Of a DNA stretch of 64,000 bases, positions 18,709-28,300 are shown one piece after another. Position numbers and translations under genes: made by a program. Under the pieces are notes generated by a model, which saw only the letters and a list, made by a program, of their open reading frames with translations, made no database searches and was not told where the DNA came from. The first letter of the stretch is position 1. Each line of letters begins with the position of its first letter. Origin of the DNA: CFX5 sp023384495 (GTDB lineage: Bacteria > Chloroflexota > Anaerolineae > Caldilineales > Caldilineaceae); NCBI GenBank assembly GCA_048499455.1, contig JASNZV010000007.1:211524-275523 (forward strand). Reading direction: 5' to 3'.

Positions 18709-19040
18709 ACACGATGAGCTATAAGGGCTATACAGCCCGTATCCAGTATAGCGATGAAGACGATTGCTTTGTCGGTCACATTGCGGGCATTCGCGATGTG
18801 ATTGGGTTTCACGGCGAGTCGGTGGCCGAGTTGCGCACTGCCTTTGCTGAAGCTGTCGATGATTACCTGGAAACCTGCAAAAAGTTGGGCCGCGCCCCGC
18901 AAAAACCTTTTTCTGGCAAAGTGTTGCTGCGCATTGACCCTGCGCTCCATGCTCGCGCTGCAGCAGTGGCTGCGGCGGAAGGCAAAAGCTTGAATGCCTG
19001 GACGCAGGAACAGATTCAAAAAGCGATCATGGTTGCTTGA
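18705..19040 (+). CDS. hicB: HicB-family antitoxin
   Basis: The 111-residue protein has a partly degraded RNase H-like HicB domain at residues 1-75 (YKGYTARIQYSDEDDCFVGHIAGIRDVIGFHGESVAELRTAFAEAVDDYLETC) and a ribbon-helix-helix C-terminus (GKVLLRIDPALHARAAAVAAAEGKSLNAWTQEQI) for DNA binding. It should neutralise HicA and repress the pair's own promoter. It is coupled to hicA by a four-base overlap. Confidence 0.93.
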   Translation: MNTMSYKGYTARIQYSDEDDCFVGHIAGIRDVIGFHGESVAELRTAFAEAVDDYLETCKKLGRAPQKPFSGKVLLRIDPALHARAAAVAAAEGKSLNAWTQEQIQKAIMVA

Positions 19041-19094
19041 GCAATCGGGCAGTGCAGGGAAAGTCTATTCTGTGCTCATGATGACTGCGCCCGT

Positions 19095-20234
19095 TTACTG
19101 AACCTGTCGAAACTCTCCATCCACCACCTGGTAAATCCAGATTTTGGGCGAGGCGAGGTCACCGTTTTCCTGGTAACGCAACGAATTGAGCAACGTCTGG
19201 ATGGGATTTGTGCGCAGCGCCTGGGCCACGTTAGCCGCGGTGAGGTTATTGGCCTTGCGCACGCCTTCGGCCAGCACCTGCATGGCGACATAGCCATTCA
19301 CAGAGTAGGTGTCGGGGTTGCGGAATTCGACCGCCTGATAAGCCTCGATCCACTTGGCGTCTGCCACGTTGCGCGGGCTGGGCGCAAAGGCGCTGACGTA
19401 CATGCCCTCGGCCGCCCCATTGGATTCGTCGATGGTGGCGGCGAGAAAGGCGCCGTCGCTGGCAAGCATAGGCAACGCCACACCGGCCTCCACCAACTCG
19501 GCGCGCAGATAGGGCGCTTCGATCTCATACCCGGCATAGAAGATAGCGTCGGCGTTGGCGGCCTGAATCTGCGCCACCTCTTGTGGATAGCGGCTTTGGC
19601 CCTCAGCCACCTCGATCTGGGTTGCCACTTCAGCGCCGCGTTGGCGCAATTCAGTGACCAGCGAGGCGGCCAGCCCCCGGCCATAGTCTGTGTCGTTGTG
19701 CACCACCGCCACGCGGCGGGCGTCGAGCGTCTCGACGAGGAAGTCGGCATCGACCGCGGCCTGTACGCTGTCATTAGCGTTGACGCGAAAGAAGTTGGTA
19801 TAGTTGCGCTCGGTGAGGCTCTGCTCCGATGCTGTTGGGGTGATGACGACCACGGGCAACCCCTTGTATAGCTCCATGGCGGCGGCAGTCTGCCCGCTGT
19901 TGAGATGCCCAATGACGCCGATCACCCGTTCGCCCTGGCTGAGCGCCTGCTCGATGGCGTCCACCTGGCTCACCGCCACATCGCTGTCCGACTCATCGTC
20001 GAGCGGGCGCACCACCACACGATAGCCGAGCAGACCACCGCTGCGGTTGATCTCTTCAGCCGCCAGCCGCACCCCGCCGAGCACTGTCTGCCCGCCATTG
20101 GCCTGAAAACCGCTGAGCGGCACCGCCACATAGACAATCGCATCCCCGCGCGTCGGCTCGCTGCTTCCGCGGCCACAGGCGGCGAGCGCCAGGGCAAGGA
20201 TCAATAGGATGGCAAAGAGCTTCGTTCTAGTCAT
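19095..20234 (-). CDS. Branched-chain amino acid-type (LivJ-like) solute-binding lipoprotein
   Basis: The 379-residue product has a lipoprotein signal (ILLILALALAACG, Cys about residue 20) and a type I periplasmic-binding fold (IVYVAVPLSGFQANGGQTVLGGVRLAAEEINRSGGLLGYRV, VIGHLNSGQTAAAMELY, TDYGRGLAASLVTELRQRG, YTVNGYVAMQ-like segment SVNGYVAMQVLAEGV). Family members bind leucine-type amino acids, amides or urea for ABC import. No LivHMGF genes are present, so it may serve a remote transporter or act as a sensor. It is the last gene of the PspA - SBP - VWA - coiled-coil cluster. ATG at 20234 was chosen over a GTG at 20249. Confidence 0.88.
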   Translation of the reverse strand: MTRTKLFAILLILALALAACGRGSSEPTRGDAIVYVAVPLSGFQANGGQTVLGGVRLAAEEINRSGGLLGYRVVVRPLDDESDSDVAVSQVDAIEQALSQGERVIGVIGHLNSGQTAAAMELYKGLPVVVITPTASEQSLTERNYTNFFRVNANDSVQAAVDADFLVETLDARRVAVVHNDTDYGRGLAASLVTELRQRGAEVATQIEVAEGQSRYPQEVAQIQAANADAIFYAGYEIEAPYLRAELVEAGVALPMLASDGAFLAATIDESNGAAEGMYVSAFAPSPRNVADAKWIEAYQAVEFRNPDTYSVNGYVAMQVLAEGVRKANNLTAANVAQALRTNPIQTLLNSLRYQENGDLASPKIWIYQVVDGEFRQVQ

Positions 20235-20319
20235 GTTTCCAATCCACACCTGATATGATTTTGCATTTACGACTTACGGTAGTCGGTGCGATAGCCGCAA
20301 ATGCGGAAAGATCCAAAAA

Positions 20320-21144
20320 CTACTCAATGCCCTTGCTTTGATAGTCGTAGACCTCGTTGATGCTGCTCACCAGGTCGTTGAGGCGCGCCACCTGCTCACG
20401 GATGTCCGCCTGAAGCCGCTCGGCGCGGCCGCTGTCGACGCCAGAAGCATCGATGAGTTGCACCTGGCTGTAGATGGTCGCCAGCGCTGTCAGGCTCTGT
20501 TGCATCTGCAAGGCGGCCTGCTGCATGCGCGCATCGAGCTCGCGCAGCGTCTGCCAATGCTTCCCCTTGCCCGCGATCACATCGTCCAGTTGGCGCTGCA
20601 CCGCGGGATTGGGCTCCGTCTTCCGCTGCGCCGTGAGACGTTCGATCTCCTTGGGCAATGCATTGCGCTCGCGATCCAACAAATCATCATTGCGATAGGC
20701 GTCCAGACGCAGCCCCAGTTGGTAGACGTTACTCAGCCAATCGGTGATCTGGTTGGCGGTGGTTTCGAGCCGGTCGCGGATCAGCCCCGGTCGCTGGCGG
20801 CGGATCTGCATCTCGATGCGCCGCTGGTATTCCAACGCATTCTCCACCTGCTGGCGCAATGTCTTGTCTTTCAGTTGGGCGGTGTTGAACTGCTCTTGAA
20901 AGAGACTGAGCATGACGCGCGCATTGGTCTCGGCGTCGATCAAGCTCGAATAGACAATCAGCGCCAGGCCGATCAGCCCCAACAATGGCCAGCCAAACGG
21001 GGGCCACCAGAAAAAGGGACGCCGCAAGAGCACCGTCAGGATCAAGGTCACGGCAATGATCACCGCGCTCTCCCAGCGAAACAGGGCATATTGAATGATG
21101 GCGCTCTGCGCCCGCTGCTGTAACTCTGTGCGTATGGTCGTCAT
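20320..21144 (-). CDS. Membrane-anchored coiled-coil protein, unknown function
   Basis: I do not recognise a named family. The 274-residue product has two hydrophobic segments near the N-terminus (AVIIAVTLILTVLL about residues 24-40 and LLGLIGLALIVYSSLI about 50-66) with a Trp/Pro-rich turn, then a long charged helical region rich in Gln, Arg and Leu (about 70-270) predicted to form coiled coil. It lies 10 bp downstream of the VWA gene and is likely co-transcribed. Its long helices recall the PspA protein encoded at the head of the cluster, so a structural role at the membrane is a reasonable guess. ATG at 21144 is preferred; upstream in-frame codons run into the VWA gene. Confidence 0.75.
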   Translation of the reverse strand: MTTIRTELQQRAQSAIIQYALFRWESAVIIAVTLILTVLLRRPFFWWPPFGWPLLGLIGLALIVYSSLIDAETNARVMLSLFQEQFNTAQLKDKTLRQQVENALEYQRRIEMQIRRQRPGLIRDRLETTANQITDWLSNVYQLGLRLDAYRNDDLLDRERNALPKEIERLTAQRKTEPNPAVQRQLDDVIAGKGKHWQTLRELDARMQQAALQMQQSLTALATIYSQVQLIDASGVDSGRAERLQADIREQVARLNDLVSSINEVYDYQSKGIE

Positions 21145-21154
21145 GAATCCATAA

Positions 21155-22936
21155 TCAGAAATAGGTAGAGATGATCCGATACAGTTCCTCGATGTCAGTC
21201 TCATCGGCGCGGCGGAACTGGCCATTGCCCAGCTCGGCCATGTCGCGCATAGTGCGCTCGTCGGCGTCGCTGCCAAAGGCAATCGTGAAGATCACCAGTT
21301 GGGGGGATGTCCGGCTGCGCACCAGCGCTTGTAGGTCGGCCATGCCATAATAGCTGTCATTCTCCTGACCGTCGGTCATGACCACAATGGCATTGATCGC
21401 CTCGGTGTCGTTCTGCGCCTGGAGGTCGACGACTGCGCTGTACACGGCGTCGATGAGCGCGGTGCCCCCAATCGCCTCCATGCGGTCAATCGTCTGCAAC
21501 ATATCGGCGCGGGCCGCGTCATCCATCACCCGGAGGGGCAGAAAGCTCTTGGCGCCGCTGGCAAACTCGATCAGGCCGATCCGGTCGCGGTCGCCCTTGA
21601 TCTGGTCCACAAACGAACGCAGCGCTTCGCGGGTGCGCACGATCTTCTGTCCATCCATGCTGCCGCTGGTGTCCACCACCAGATAGACATTCGTAGGCCG
21701 CTTGGTAAAGTACCAGAAATTGGTCACCACATCAATCACCGCGGGGGACGGCATCTGCAACGTTGTCTGAGGTTGGCGCCAATCCACCGTGTCGGTGTTG
21801 GCGAACGGGCTGCCTGCGCCGTCCAGCGCAATGCTCAAATCGGCAGGGCGATAGCCGGCCTCGAGCAGCGCCTTTTGCGCCTCGCCCTCCGTGAGGAAGG
21901 CGGTAAACGCCCGAAAGGTCAACCGTTGGTTCTCGGTGGTCGCCCGCTCATTGCCCTGTGCGCCCAGCTCGAGCAGGGCCAGTGGGTGGTCGGCCCACAG
22001 CGTGCCCTCCGCCGGGTAGAGGGCCACCAGCGGCTCACCGGGCTGGGTGCGATTCCACTCGATCACCACCCGTTCTTGGGCCACAAAGGCGTCGAGAAAG
22101 CCGCGCCCATCCTCGGCCAACTGGGCGACGATCACCTCCTCGCCCTCGCCATAAAAGCGCACGGTCGCCTCCACTGCCCGCACATAATCGAGCGTGGATT
22201 GGGCGGTGGCAGCCTCTTCGGTAAGACCGCGGGTCAACCCGGCGCCGGCGTAGAACTCGGCCAGGGTGGCCAGCAGACCGCTGGCGTTGCTGGTGCTGGG
22301 GTGGCTCCACTTGAAATCCGGGTCTTCGGTGGCCTTGCGTTGAATCTCTTGCCAACCGACGGCGCGCTGTGGCCAGCCTAGGTCGCGCGCGACGCTTTCC
22401 CATGCGGCGATGACAATCGGGCTGACGGCATAGCGCACCTGCCCGCTCGTGCGCCGTTCGCCCAGCGGAATCGCACCCTCGCGTTCCACGGCCTGGCTTT
22501 GCGCCGCCCATGCCTGTTCCAACCGGTCGAGCCAGAGGCTACTGTCGGGTGACAGGGCCTGGAAGGAAGGTTCGCCAAGGGCCTCGCGCACCATCTGTTC
22601 CGGCTGCTGCACCACCAGGCGCACGGCCATAGTGTTGCCGTCGGGCGTGCGCGCCTGCTGCCGGTTGAATTGCTCGGCCAGCTCCCCAAGCACCGGCGCC
22701 ATCACCGGCGAAACAGCCACCGTAAGCTCGGCGCTGTCCGCCAACCAGGTTGTGGCAACGCTCACCTCTTCGACGGGGGCTGCGTTCCACTGTCGGTTGA
22801 CGAACCAGAGGCCCATCCCACCGACAGTGGAGACACAGAGGAGGACACTGAAGACAAACAGCCCAGCCACGACCCACAGGGTGCGGCGCTGTTGAGAGGT
22901 CAACCCTTTTTTGCGATTACGCGTATTTTTGGTCAT
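21155..22936 (-). CDS. Membrane-anchored solute-binding/VWA fusion protein
   Basis: The 593-residue product has one N-terminal transmembrane helix (LWVVAGLFVFSVLLCVSTVGGMGLWF, about residues 18-45), an extracellular PBP2-type solute-binding domain (about 70-370; TVAVSPVMAPVLGELAEQFN, WSHPSTSNASGLLATLAEFYAG) and a C-terminal von Willebrand factor A domain (about 410-590). The VWA metal-ion-dependent adhesion site is complete: DTSGS (LVVDTSGSMDGQK), a Thr in GGTALIDAV and an Asp in VVMTDGQEND. The fusion suggests that ligand binding controls adhesion or complex assembly outside the membrane. The solute-binding gene upstream has a related fold. The spacing of 9 and 10 bp to both neighbours supports one operon. 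Confidence 0.88.
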   Translation of the reverse strand: MTKNTRNRKKGLTSQQRRTLWVVAGLFVFSVLLCVSTVGGMGLWFVNRQWNAAPVEEVSVATTWLADSAELTVAVSPVMAPVLGELAEQFNRQQARTPDGNTMAVRLVVQQPEQMVREALGEPSFQALSPDSSLWLDRLEQAWAAQSQAVEREGAIPLGERRTSGQVRYAVSPIVIAAWESVARDLGWPQRAVGWQEIQRKATEDPDFKWSHPSTSNASGLLATLAEFYAGAGLTRGLTEEAATAQSTLDYVRAVEATVRFYGEGEEVIVAQLAEDGRGFLDAFVAQERVVIEWNRTQPGEPLVALYPAEGTLWADHPLALLELGAQGNERATTENQRLTFRAFTAFLTEGEAQKALLEAGYRPADLSIALDGAGSPFANTDTVDWRQPQTTLQMPSPAVIDVVTNFWYFTKRPTNVYLVVDTSGSMDGQKIVRTREALRSFVDQIKGDRDRIGLIEFASGAKSFLPLRVMDDAARADMLQTIDRMEAIGGTALIDAVYSAVVDLQAQNDTEAINAIVVMTDGQENDSYYGMADLQALVRSRTSPQLVIFTIAFGSDADERTMRDMAELGNGQFRRADETDIEELYRIISTYF

Positions 22937-22945
22937 GGCTGGCCC

Positions 22946-24202
22946 TCACTGCCCGACATTGAGTTCGAACCAACGCAGCAAGGTCAGCAGCACATCCCGG
23001 TCAGGGCTACGCATGGCGGATGTGCGCGGCACCACCGGCTGCACCCCCCGATCAGCCCACTGCACAAAGAGGCTCTCTGGCGTGGCGTCCACCGGAATGT
23101 TGGGGTTTGCCGGGCGCAGGCCATAGGCGAGGGCGGCCTGTTGTTGCGCCTCACCCAGCAAGAAGCGCTGGAATTCAAGCGCAGCGTTCTTTTTGAGCGC
23201 GCTGGTCTCTGGCCCCACCCACACGGTGAAGGGGAAATCAAACCAGGTGAGATAGGTTGGATAATAGATTTTCAGCGGGTCTTCCCAGCGCGTGACAATG
23301 CCCTGCATGTTTTGCAGCAGATCGCTTTCAAGCAACTGGCCGCCATCGCCCACGCTGTAGCCAAACAGGGCGAAGTCTTCGGCGGTGTAGGCGCTGGCGC
23401 TGCTAAAGTCGGTCACGGCGCCCATAAGCTCACCCAACCAACGCTGAAACTCCGGGTTGGTCACATCGGCCACCGAAATATCGGTGCGCCCATAATACTC
23501 GCCCGCGATCGCCACCATAGCGGCCAGCCCCCCCACATTTTTGCTCGGGTTGGGCACCACCAGCTTGAAGAAGCCCCACGCCGGGTCGCCGCCCAGTTCG
23601 GGCCAGCCCCCGCGCGCAATCGCGGCGTCGTGGATCGTCTCCCAGTTGACATCGCCAAAGCGTTCTTCGAGCACCTGGCCGCGGCTGGCATAGACCCCCC
23701 AGGCAAACAGACTGACGGCAATCGGCCGCGCCCGATACTCACCGTCGGTAAGAAAGACATCGCGCCCCAAGCGCTCTTTGTACGACGCATTGGCTAGCTC
23801 GACCAAATACCGATTGTCCGGGATCCACGCCGTAGGGAAGTTCTCCAGCGCGGCGCGCTCGGCGTCGCTGAGATCATCGGGCAATACGCCAGCCGCCAGC
23901 GCGCTGTATTCGTTGCGGTCCCACCGGCCCAAGGCAGTCAGCCCGTCGATGGCGACGACCTCTACCTGTACGATGGAGCCGTCCACCACACGATTTTCGG
24001 CGTTGAAGGCAGTGGCTGCGTTGCGCACCCAAGGCTCCACCGGCAGCGCCGTCAACACGCGGATCGTGACATTGGCGGGCCGCTCGACGGTGAGGGCGCC
24101 CCCCTGTTCGCGATTACCACTGTTGGTCAGCAACAGCGAGGCGCCGACGATCACCAGGGCAACGGCCAAAATTGCGACAAAAATCCATCGGGTTCGATTC
24201 AT
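22946..24202 (-). CDS. Membrane-anchored extracellular solute-binding protein
   Basis: The 418-residue product has an N-terminal signal anchor (WIFVAILAVALVIVGASLLLT) without a lipobox cysteine, then a periplasmic-binding-protein type 2 fold (VTIRVLTALPVEPWVRNAATAFNAENR, WGFFKLVVPNPSKNVGGLAAMVAIAGEYYG, YLTWFDFPFTVWVGPETSALKKNAALEFQRFLLG). It resembles the N-terminal domain of the following solute-binding/VWA protein and probably works with it. No transporter genes accompany it. The ATG at 24202 is preferred to a TTG at 24223; neither has a clear ribosome site. Confidence 0.82.
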   Translation of the reverse strand: MNRTRWIFVAILAVALVIVGASLLLTNSGNREQGGALTVERPANVTIRVLTALPVEPWVRNAATAFNAENRVVDGSIVQVEVVAIDGLTALGRWDRNEYSALAAGVLPDDLSDAERAALENFPTAWIPDNRYLVELANASYKERLGRDVFLTDGEYRARPIAVSLFAWGVYASRGQVLEERFGDVNWETIHDAAIARGGWPELGGDPAWGFFKLVVPNPSKNVGGLAAMVAIAGEYYGRTDISVADVTNPEFQRWLGELMGAVTDFSSASAYTAEDFALFGYSVGDGGQLLESDLLQNMQGIVTRWEDPLKIYYPTYLTWFDFPFTVWVGPETSALKKNAALEFQRFLLGEAQQQAALAYGLRPANPNIPVDATPESLFVQWADRGVQPVVPRTSAMRSPDRDVLLTLLRWFELNVGQ

Positions 24203-24339
24203 AATGGAAATACGCTTTATCAAGTGAAGAATGCATGGGTCGCTGGCCTACGTGATGAATCAAGAGTGAGGAGTGAACAAGGCATCACCCCTCACATTGC
24301 GCGTCGCACGGTCTCACAGTGCAGACGAATCCATAGGCG

Positions 24340-25017
24340 TCAGTTAATGCCGAGCTTCTGCTTGCGGGCGGCCAACTGGGCGTTGAGCGCCGAGCGTTCG
24401 AGCACCTGATCCATCTGCTCGTCGAGGCTGGCGGCGCGCATCTCGCTGGCCGTGGTGGCCTTGTCCAGGCGGGCGTAGATGCTCTGGGCAATGCCCCGGA
24501 TGTCTGAGTCGCCTGTCCCCATGAGGTCATCCAGGCTCTTCATGGCCTTGACCGTCACTTCTTTGCTCTTGGCCAGTTCGAGCAGCGCCTGAAGATCCTC
24601 GCGCTCCAACTTCATCGTCTCAAGGCGGGCTTCCAGCTTGACCTTGGCGTCGAGCAGTTTGCGGAACTCTTGTTCCTGGCGCTGCACCTGTTCTTGATAA
24701 GTCTCGACCAGGCGAGAAACGCTGTTAAGGCGGCTCTGCGCCGCCACGGCTGCGGCCTCGTTCCCTTCCATGAGAAAGGCGTCGATACCGCGGTCGAGTT
24801 CGGTCTGTTTCTGCTCGTGGTCGGCCAGTCGCCGCTTGATCGACTTGACTTCGCCACCCACGGTTGCGGCCGCGTCCTCCAGATCGGCCAGATTGTTTTC
24901 CACCTGGCGAATATACTCATCGATGACCGCCAGGCTGTTGGACTTGAGCGCCTGGTCGACCAGTGCGTGCAGGTTGGCTGAAATTAGCGTGCTGACTTTA
25001 TCCAAAAGCGATGCCAT
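24340..25017 (-). CDS. PspA/IM30 (ESCRT-III-like) membrane-remodelling protein
   Basis: The 225-residue protein is almost entirely alpha-helical with heptad patterns, matching PspA/Vipp1 (NLHALVDQALKSNSLAVIDEYIRQVENNL, AVAAQSRLNSVSRLVETYQEQVQRQEQEFRKLLDAKVKLEARLETMK). Members polymerise on membranes and repair or remodel them under stress. The usual N-terminal amphipathic helix is short here (ASLLDKVSTLISANLHALV). The gene is the first of the cluster with two solute-binding proteins, a VWA protein and a coiled-coil membrane protein, separated from the next gene by 137 bp. The upstream gap (25018-25335) holds no gene. Confidence 0.88.
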   Translation of the reverse strand: MASLLDKVSTLISANLHALVDQALKSNSLAVIDEYIRQVENNLADLEDAAATVGGEVKSIKRRLADHEQKQTELDRGIDAFLMEGNEAAAVAAQSRLNSVSRLVETYQEQVQRQEQEFRKLLDAKVKLEARLETMKLEREDLQALLELAKSKEVTVKAMKSLDDLMGTGDSDIRGIAQSIYARLDKATTASEMRAASLDEQMDQVLERSALNAQLAARKQKLGIN

Positions 25018-25335
25018 GTGAATTTCTCCTGTCTATTGTTTCCTGAGACTTGTGCTTCCAGAGACTGTTCTGCTAAGACAACGAGACTAATCATGCATTC
25101 ATTGTCATTTGCCAAGCTTCATTGGTGCGGGGACTGGCCACCTGGGTGAATATTTTCGGCAGTTCCAAGATTGATCCGATTCTACTGCCAAACGCCTTCT
25201 GTTTTCCGTAACACTCTACGTGAATCGCAACAGATTGGTTGCAATGATAGCGTGTGTTGAAGGAGATTGGATGACGGCAGGCTGACAACAATGCTGACAG
25301 TTTGATGACGCGGTGAGGAGTGGCAGGCGACACTT
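25018..25335. other. Gene-free gap between RecQ 3' end and pspA
   Basis: This 318-bp region should hold the minus-strand promoter of the pspA cluster. I see no perfect sigma-70 boxes, no long hairpin and no supported short gene. Confidence 0.5.
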
Positions 25336-28300
25336 CTATGCTCCTTGCCGGGCTTGGGCGATGATGGCGAGAACCTGTTCAGCCTTGTCACGCAGGCCAC
25401 TGCTGCGAAAGCCGAGGATCGCTTCCAGCCCTTCCCGTGTGCTGGGCGCTTGCTGGGCGATACTCTTGAGCAACGTGTTGCCCGCTACGGTATATGGCGC
25501 CACCCGTTCGCCGATGGCGGTTTTTTGCCGCAGTTCCTGCAACTTGAGGAAGATACGCCGTTCCACCTGCGGCGAGACGGCGTTGGCGGCCTGTTGCGCC
25601 TTCTGTTTGAGCGCATCCGTCGCCTCGGTTTGCGCCGCGCGCTGGGCCACCAGCAGATTGGCGTCCCCTTCGTGTGCAGGGTTGAGTTTGACCAGGTCGA
25701 GCACAGCCGGCCCGTAATGTTGCATCCGCTGCTCGCCCATGCCGGGCAAATGGGCAAGCTCCTCTTCGTTCTTGGGCCGGCTCTCGGCAATCCGCAACAT
25801 CAGTTCGTTGCTCATGACCACATAAGGGGGAACCCCCTGCTGATCCGCCACACGGCGGCGCCAGAGCCAAAGCGCCTTTTGGAGCGCGGTGTATGTCTCG
25901 GCTTCGGCTGGCTCGTCTCCTTGCTCGGAATCGACAGCGGGGGCAGGCGCCATATCGGCCAGATCAGGGTGCTCGGCCAGCCAGATTTCGGCCTCGGCGC
26001 GCCCGCGCATGGTGGGAGCCAGCGCCAGATAGCCCTGTCGCTCATACTGGCGCAACCGGCCATCTTCGATCAGGTCATCGATATAGCCCAGGATGCTCTC
26101 TTCGCCCAGCGCCTTGAGACGCCCAAAGTGGCGCGCCTTGTCGGGCGTCACGGGCGCGCGCAGGTTGCCGGCCAGGATGCGAGCCAGCCCGCTGCGCCCC
26201 ACCGGCTTGGGGAGGCTGATCAGGCAGTCGATCAGCATGGGCTCGATGTCGGCGTCATCGGGGAGAGGTGTCGAGATGGCGCTGCGGGCCGGCGTCGCGG
26301 GCCGGATGCCTGTGCAGATGTCGCAGACGTCACAGCGACTGCGCGGCGGGCTGCCAAAATGGGCGCTGATGTAGCCGTGGCGGCAGGTATCGGCTGTGGC
26401 GTAGCCCACCACCTCGTCGATGCGGCGCTGGGCGATGGCAGCCGATTGCGCCACCAACCGCTCCAGGGCGCGGCGCGCGCCGGCGGGGCCGTCTTCCGGC
26501 AGCGGGGCCAGATCAATGAGCATGGCGCGGCGCTCGCCCGCAACCTCCAGCCAGCCTGCCGCCTGCCAATCGAGCAAGATGGCCTCGCTTTCGTAGAGCG
26601 GCCACCCCATAAACGCCGCCACGTCGGTCGTTTTGAACATATTGGCCTGGCCGGGGCGCAAGTTCATCCCGCGCAAAAGTTGGCGATATTCGTCGTCATC
26701 TTCGGTTGTCTTCGGCGCCCGGCGCGGGATGGAAATGGTCACTTCCTGGGGCAGGTCAAAGCTACGGGTGAGCAATCCGGCGCGCTCCAACATGCTCACG
26801 GCCACGCGGACGGTGGTTTCGTCGGCGCTCACCACCTGCTGCAACCGGCGCGCATCCACCACCCCACCTGCCGGCTCGGCGCCGACCACGAACGGGGTGG
26901 GCGGGTCAGTTTTTTCCTCGCCATCCCCATCGACAGCGGGCCGTTCGATGCCGAGTTGAGTGGCGATGGCGGCATAGACTTTTTCCAAAAATTCCACCGC
27001 ATACTCATCGGCCTTGGCCCAGCGACGCAGATTGGCCCAATCATTGTTGCTGTAGTAGAGCACGCCCTGGCTCGGTTGACCATTGCGACCGGCGCGCCCT
27101 ACCTCCTGATAATAGGCGGCCAGGCTGCGCGATGGATGAAAGTGGACGATGAAGCGGATGTCGGCCTTGTCGATGCCCATGCCAAAGGCGATGGTGGCTA
27201 CCACCACGCGCGTCTTGTCGCTCATGAAGCGATCCTGCACCGCGTTGCGGTCGGCCAAGCCGGCGTGATAGGCCTCGGCGCTGATGCCGGCCCCGCGCAG
27301 GTGGTGCGCCAGCGACTCGGCCTTATGACGGCTGTTGACGTAGACGATGCCGGCGCCCGCCGTGTTGGTGACAAAGTGGATCAACGCCGCCAACTTTTCG
27401 TCTTCGTTGTGAAAATGCAGGGCCGAAAGGTGAAGGTTGCTGCGAAAGATGTCGAGCAGCAGAGCGCGCGGGCGGTGTGGAGACGAGGCCGGCGCGCCCT
27501 CTCCCTGATCCTCATCGGCGCCGTCATCGCTGATGTAGTCGATGATCTCGTCGCGCACGCGGGGCGGCGCGGTGGCGGTCATGGCCAGTGCGGTCGGGTT
27601 GCCCAGTTCGCGTCTCGCCTCCTGGATGAAGAGATAGTCGGGGCGAAAATCGTGCCCCCAGAGGCTGACACAGTGCGCCTCATCGACGACAAAGAGATCG
27701 ACGCCTGCGCCGCGCAGGGCGCGCAGAAAGGCGCGTTGGCGCAGCCGTTCGGGGGCGGCGTAGATGAGCTTGTAGGCGCCCTGGGCGATGCCGGCCATCC
27801 GCTGCGCCAATTCCTCTTCAGAGAGCATACTATTGATAAAGGTGGCCTTGGCGCGGGCGGCGGCGGGCAGGCTCTCAACCTGATCTTTCATCAAGGCGAT
27901 CAGCGGGCTGATCACCAGCGTGGGTTTGGGCAGGATCAGCGCAGGCAACTGATAGCAGAGCGATTTGCCTGCCCCTGTCGGCATCACCGTCAGGATCGAA
28001 TCCCCGCGCAACACCGAGGCCATCACCTCGATTTGCCCTGAACGGAGCTTCATAAAGCCAAAGTGGCGCACAGCCTCCAGTTGGATCGTGCGTTGCTCCT
28101 GACGGCTAACGGGGATCGACTCAGGGCCGCTCAACTGATGATAGAGCTGCGCAGGATCCACGTGGGCATCACCTTGCTGCGCCGTATAGGGCGCCAGCGT
28201 CTGTTGCAGTGCGGCCAACTCCACCTGCCGACGCCGGCCCAACTCCAACTGGACAGCTTTGGCGCTTTCGGCCCGGCCCATTGTCACGAGCAACTGCTCC

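Noticed and set aside
25345..28041. A plus-strand open frame of about 900 codons antisense to recQ
   Set aside because: The minus strand encodes all RecQ motifs over the same stretch. The antisense translation has no recognisable domain and arises from high GC content.
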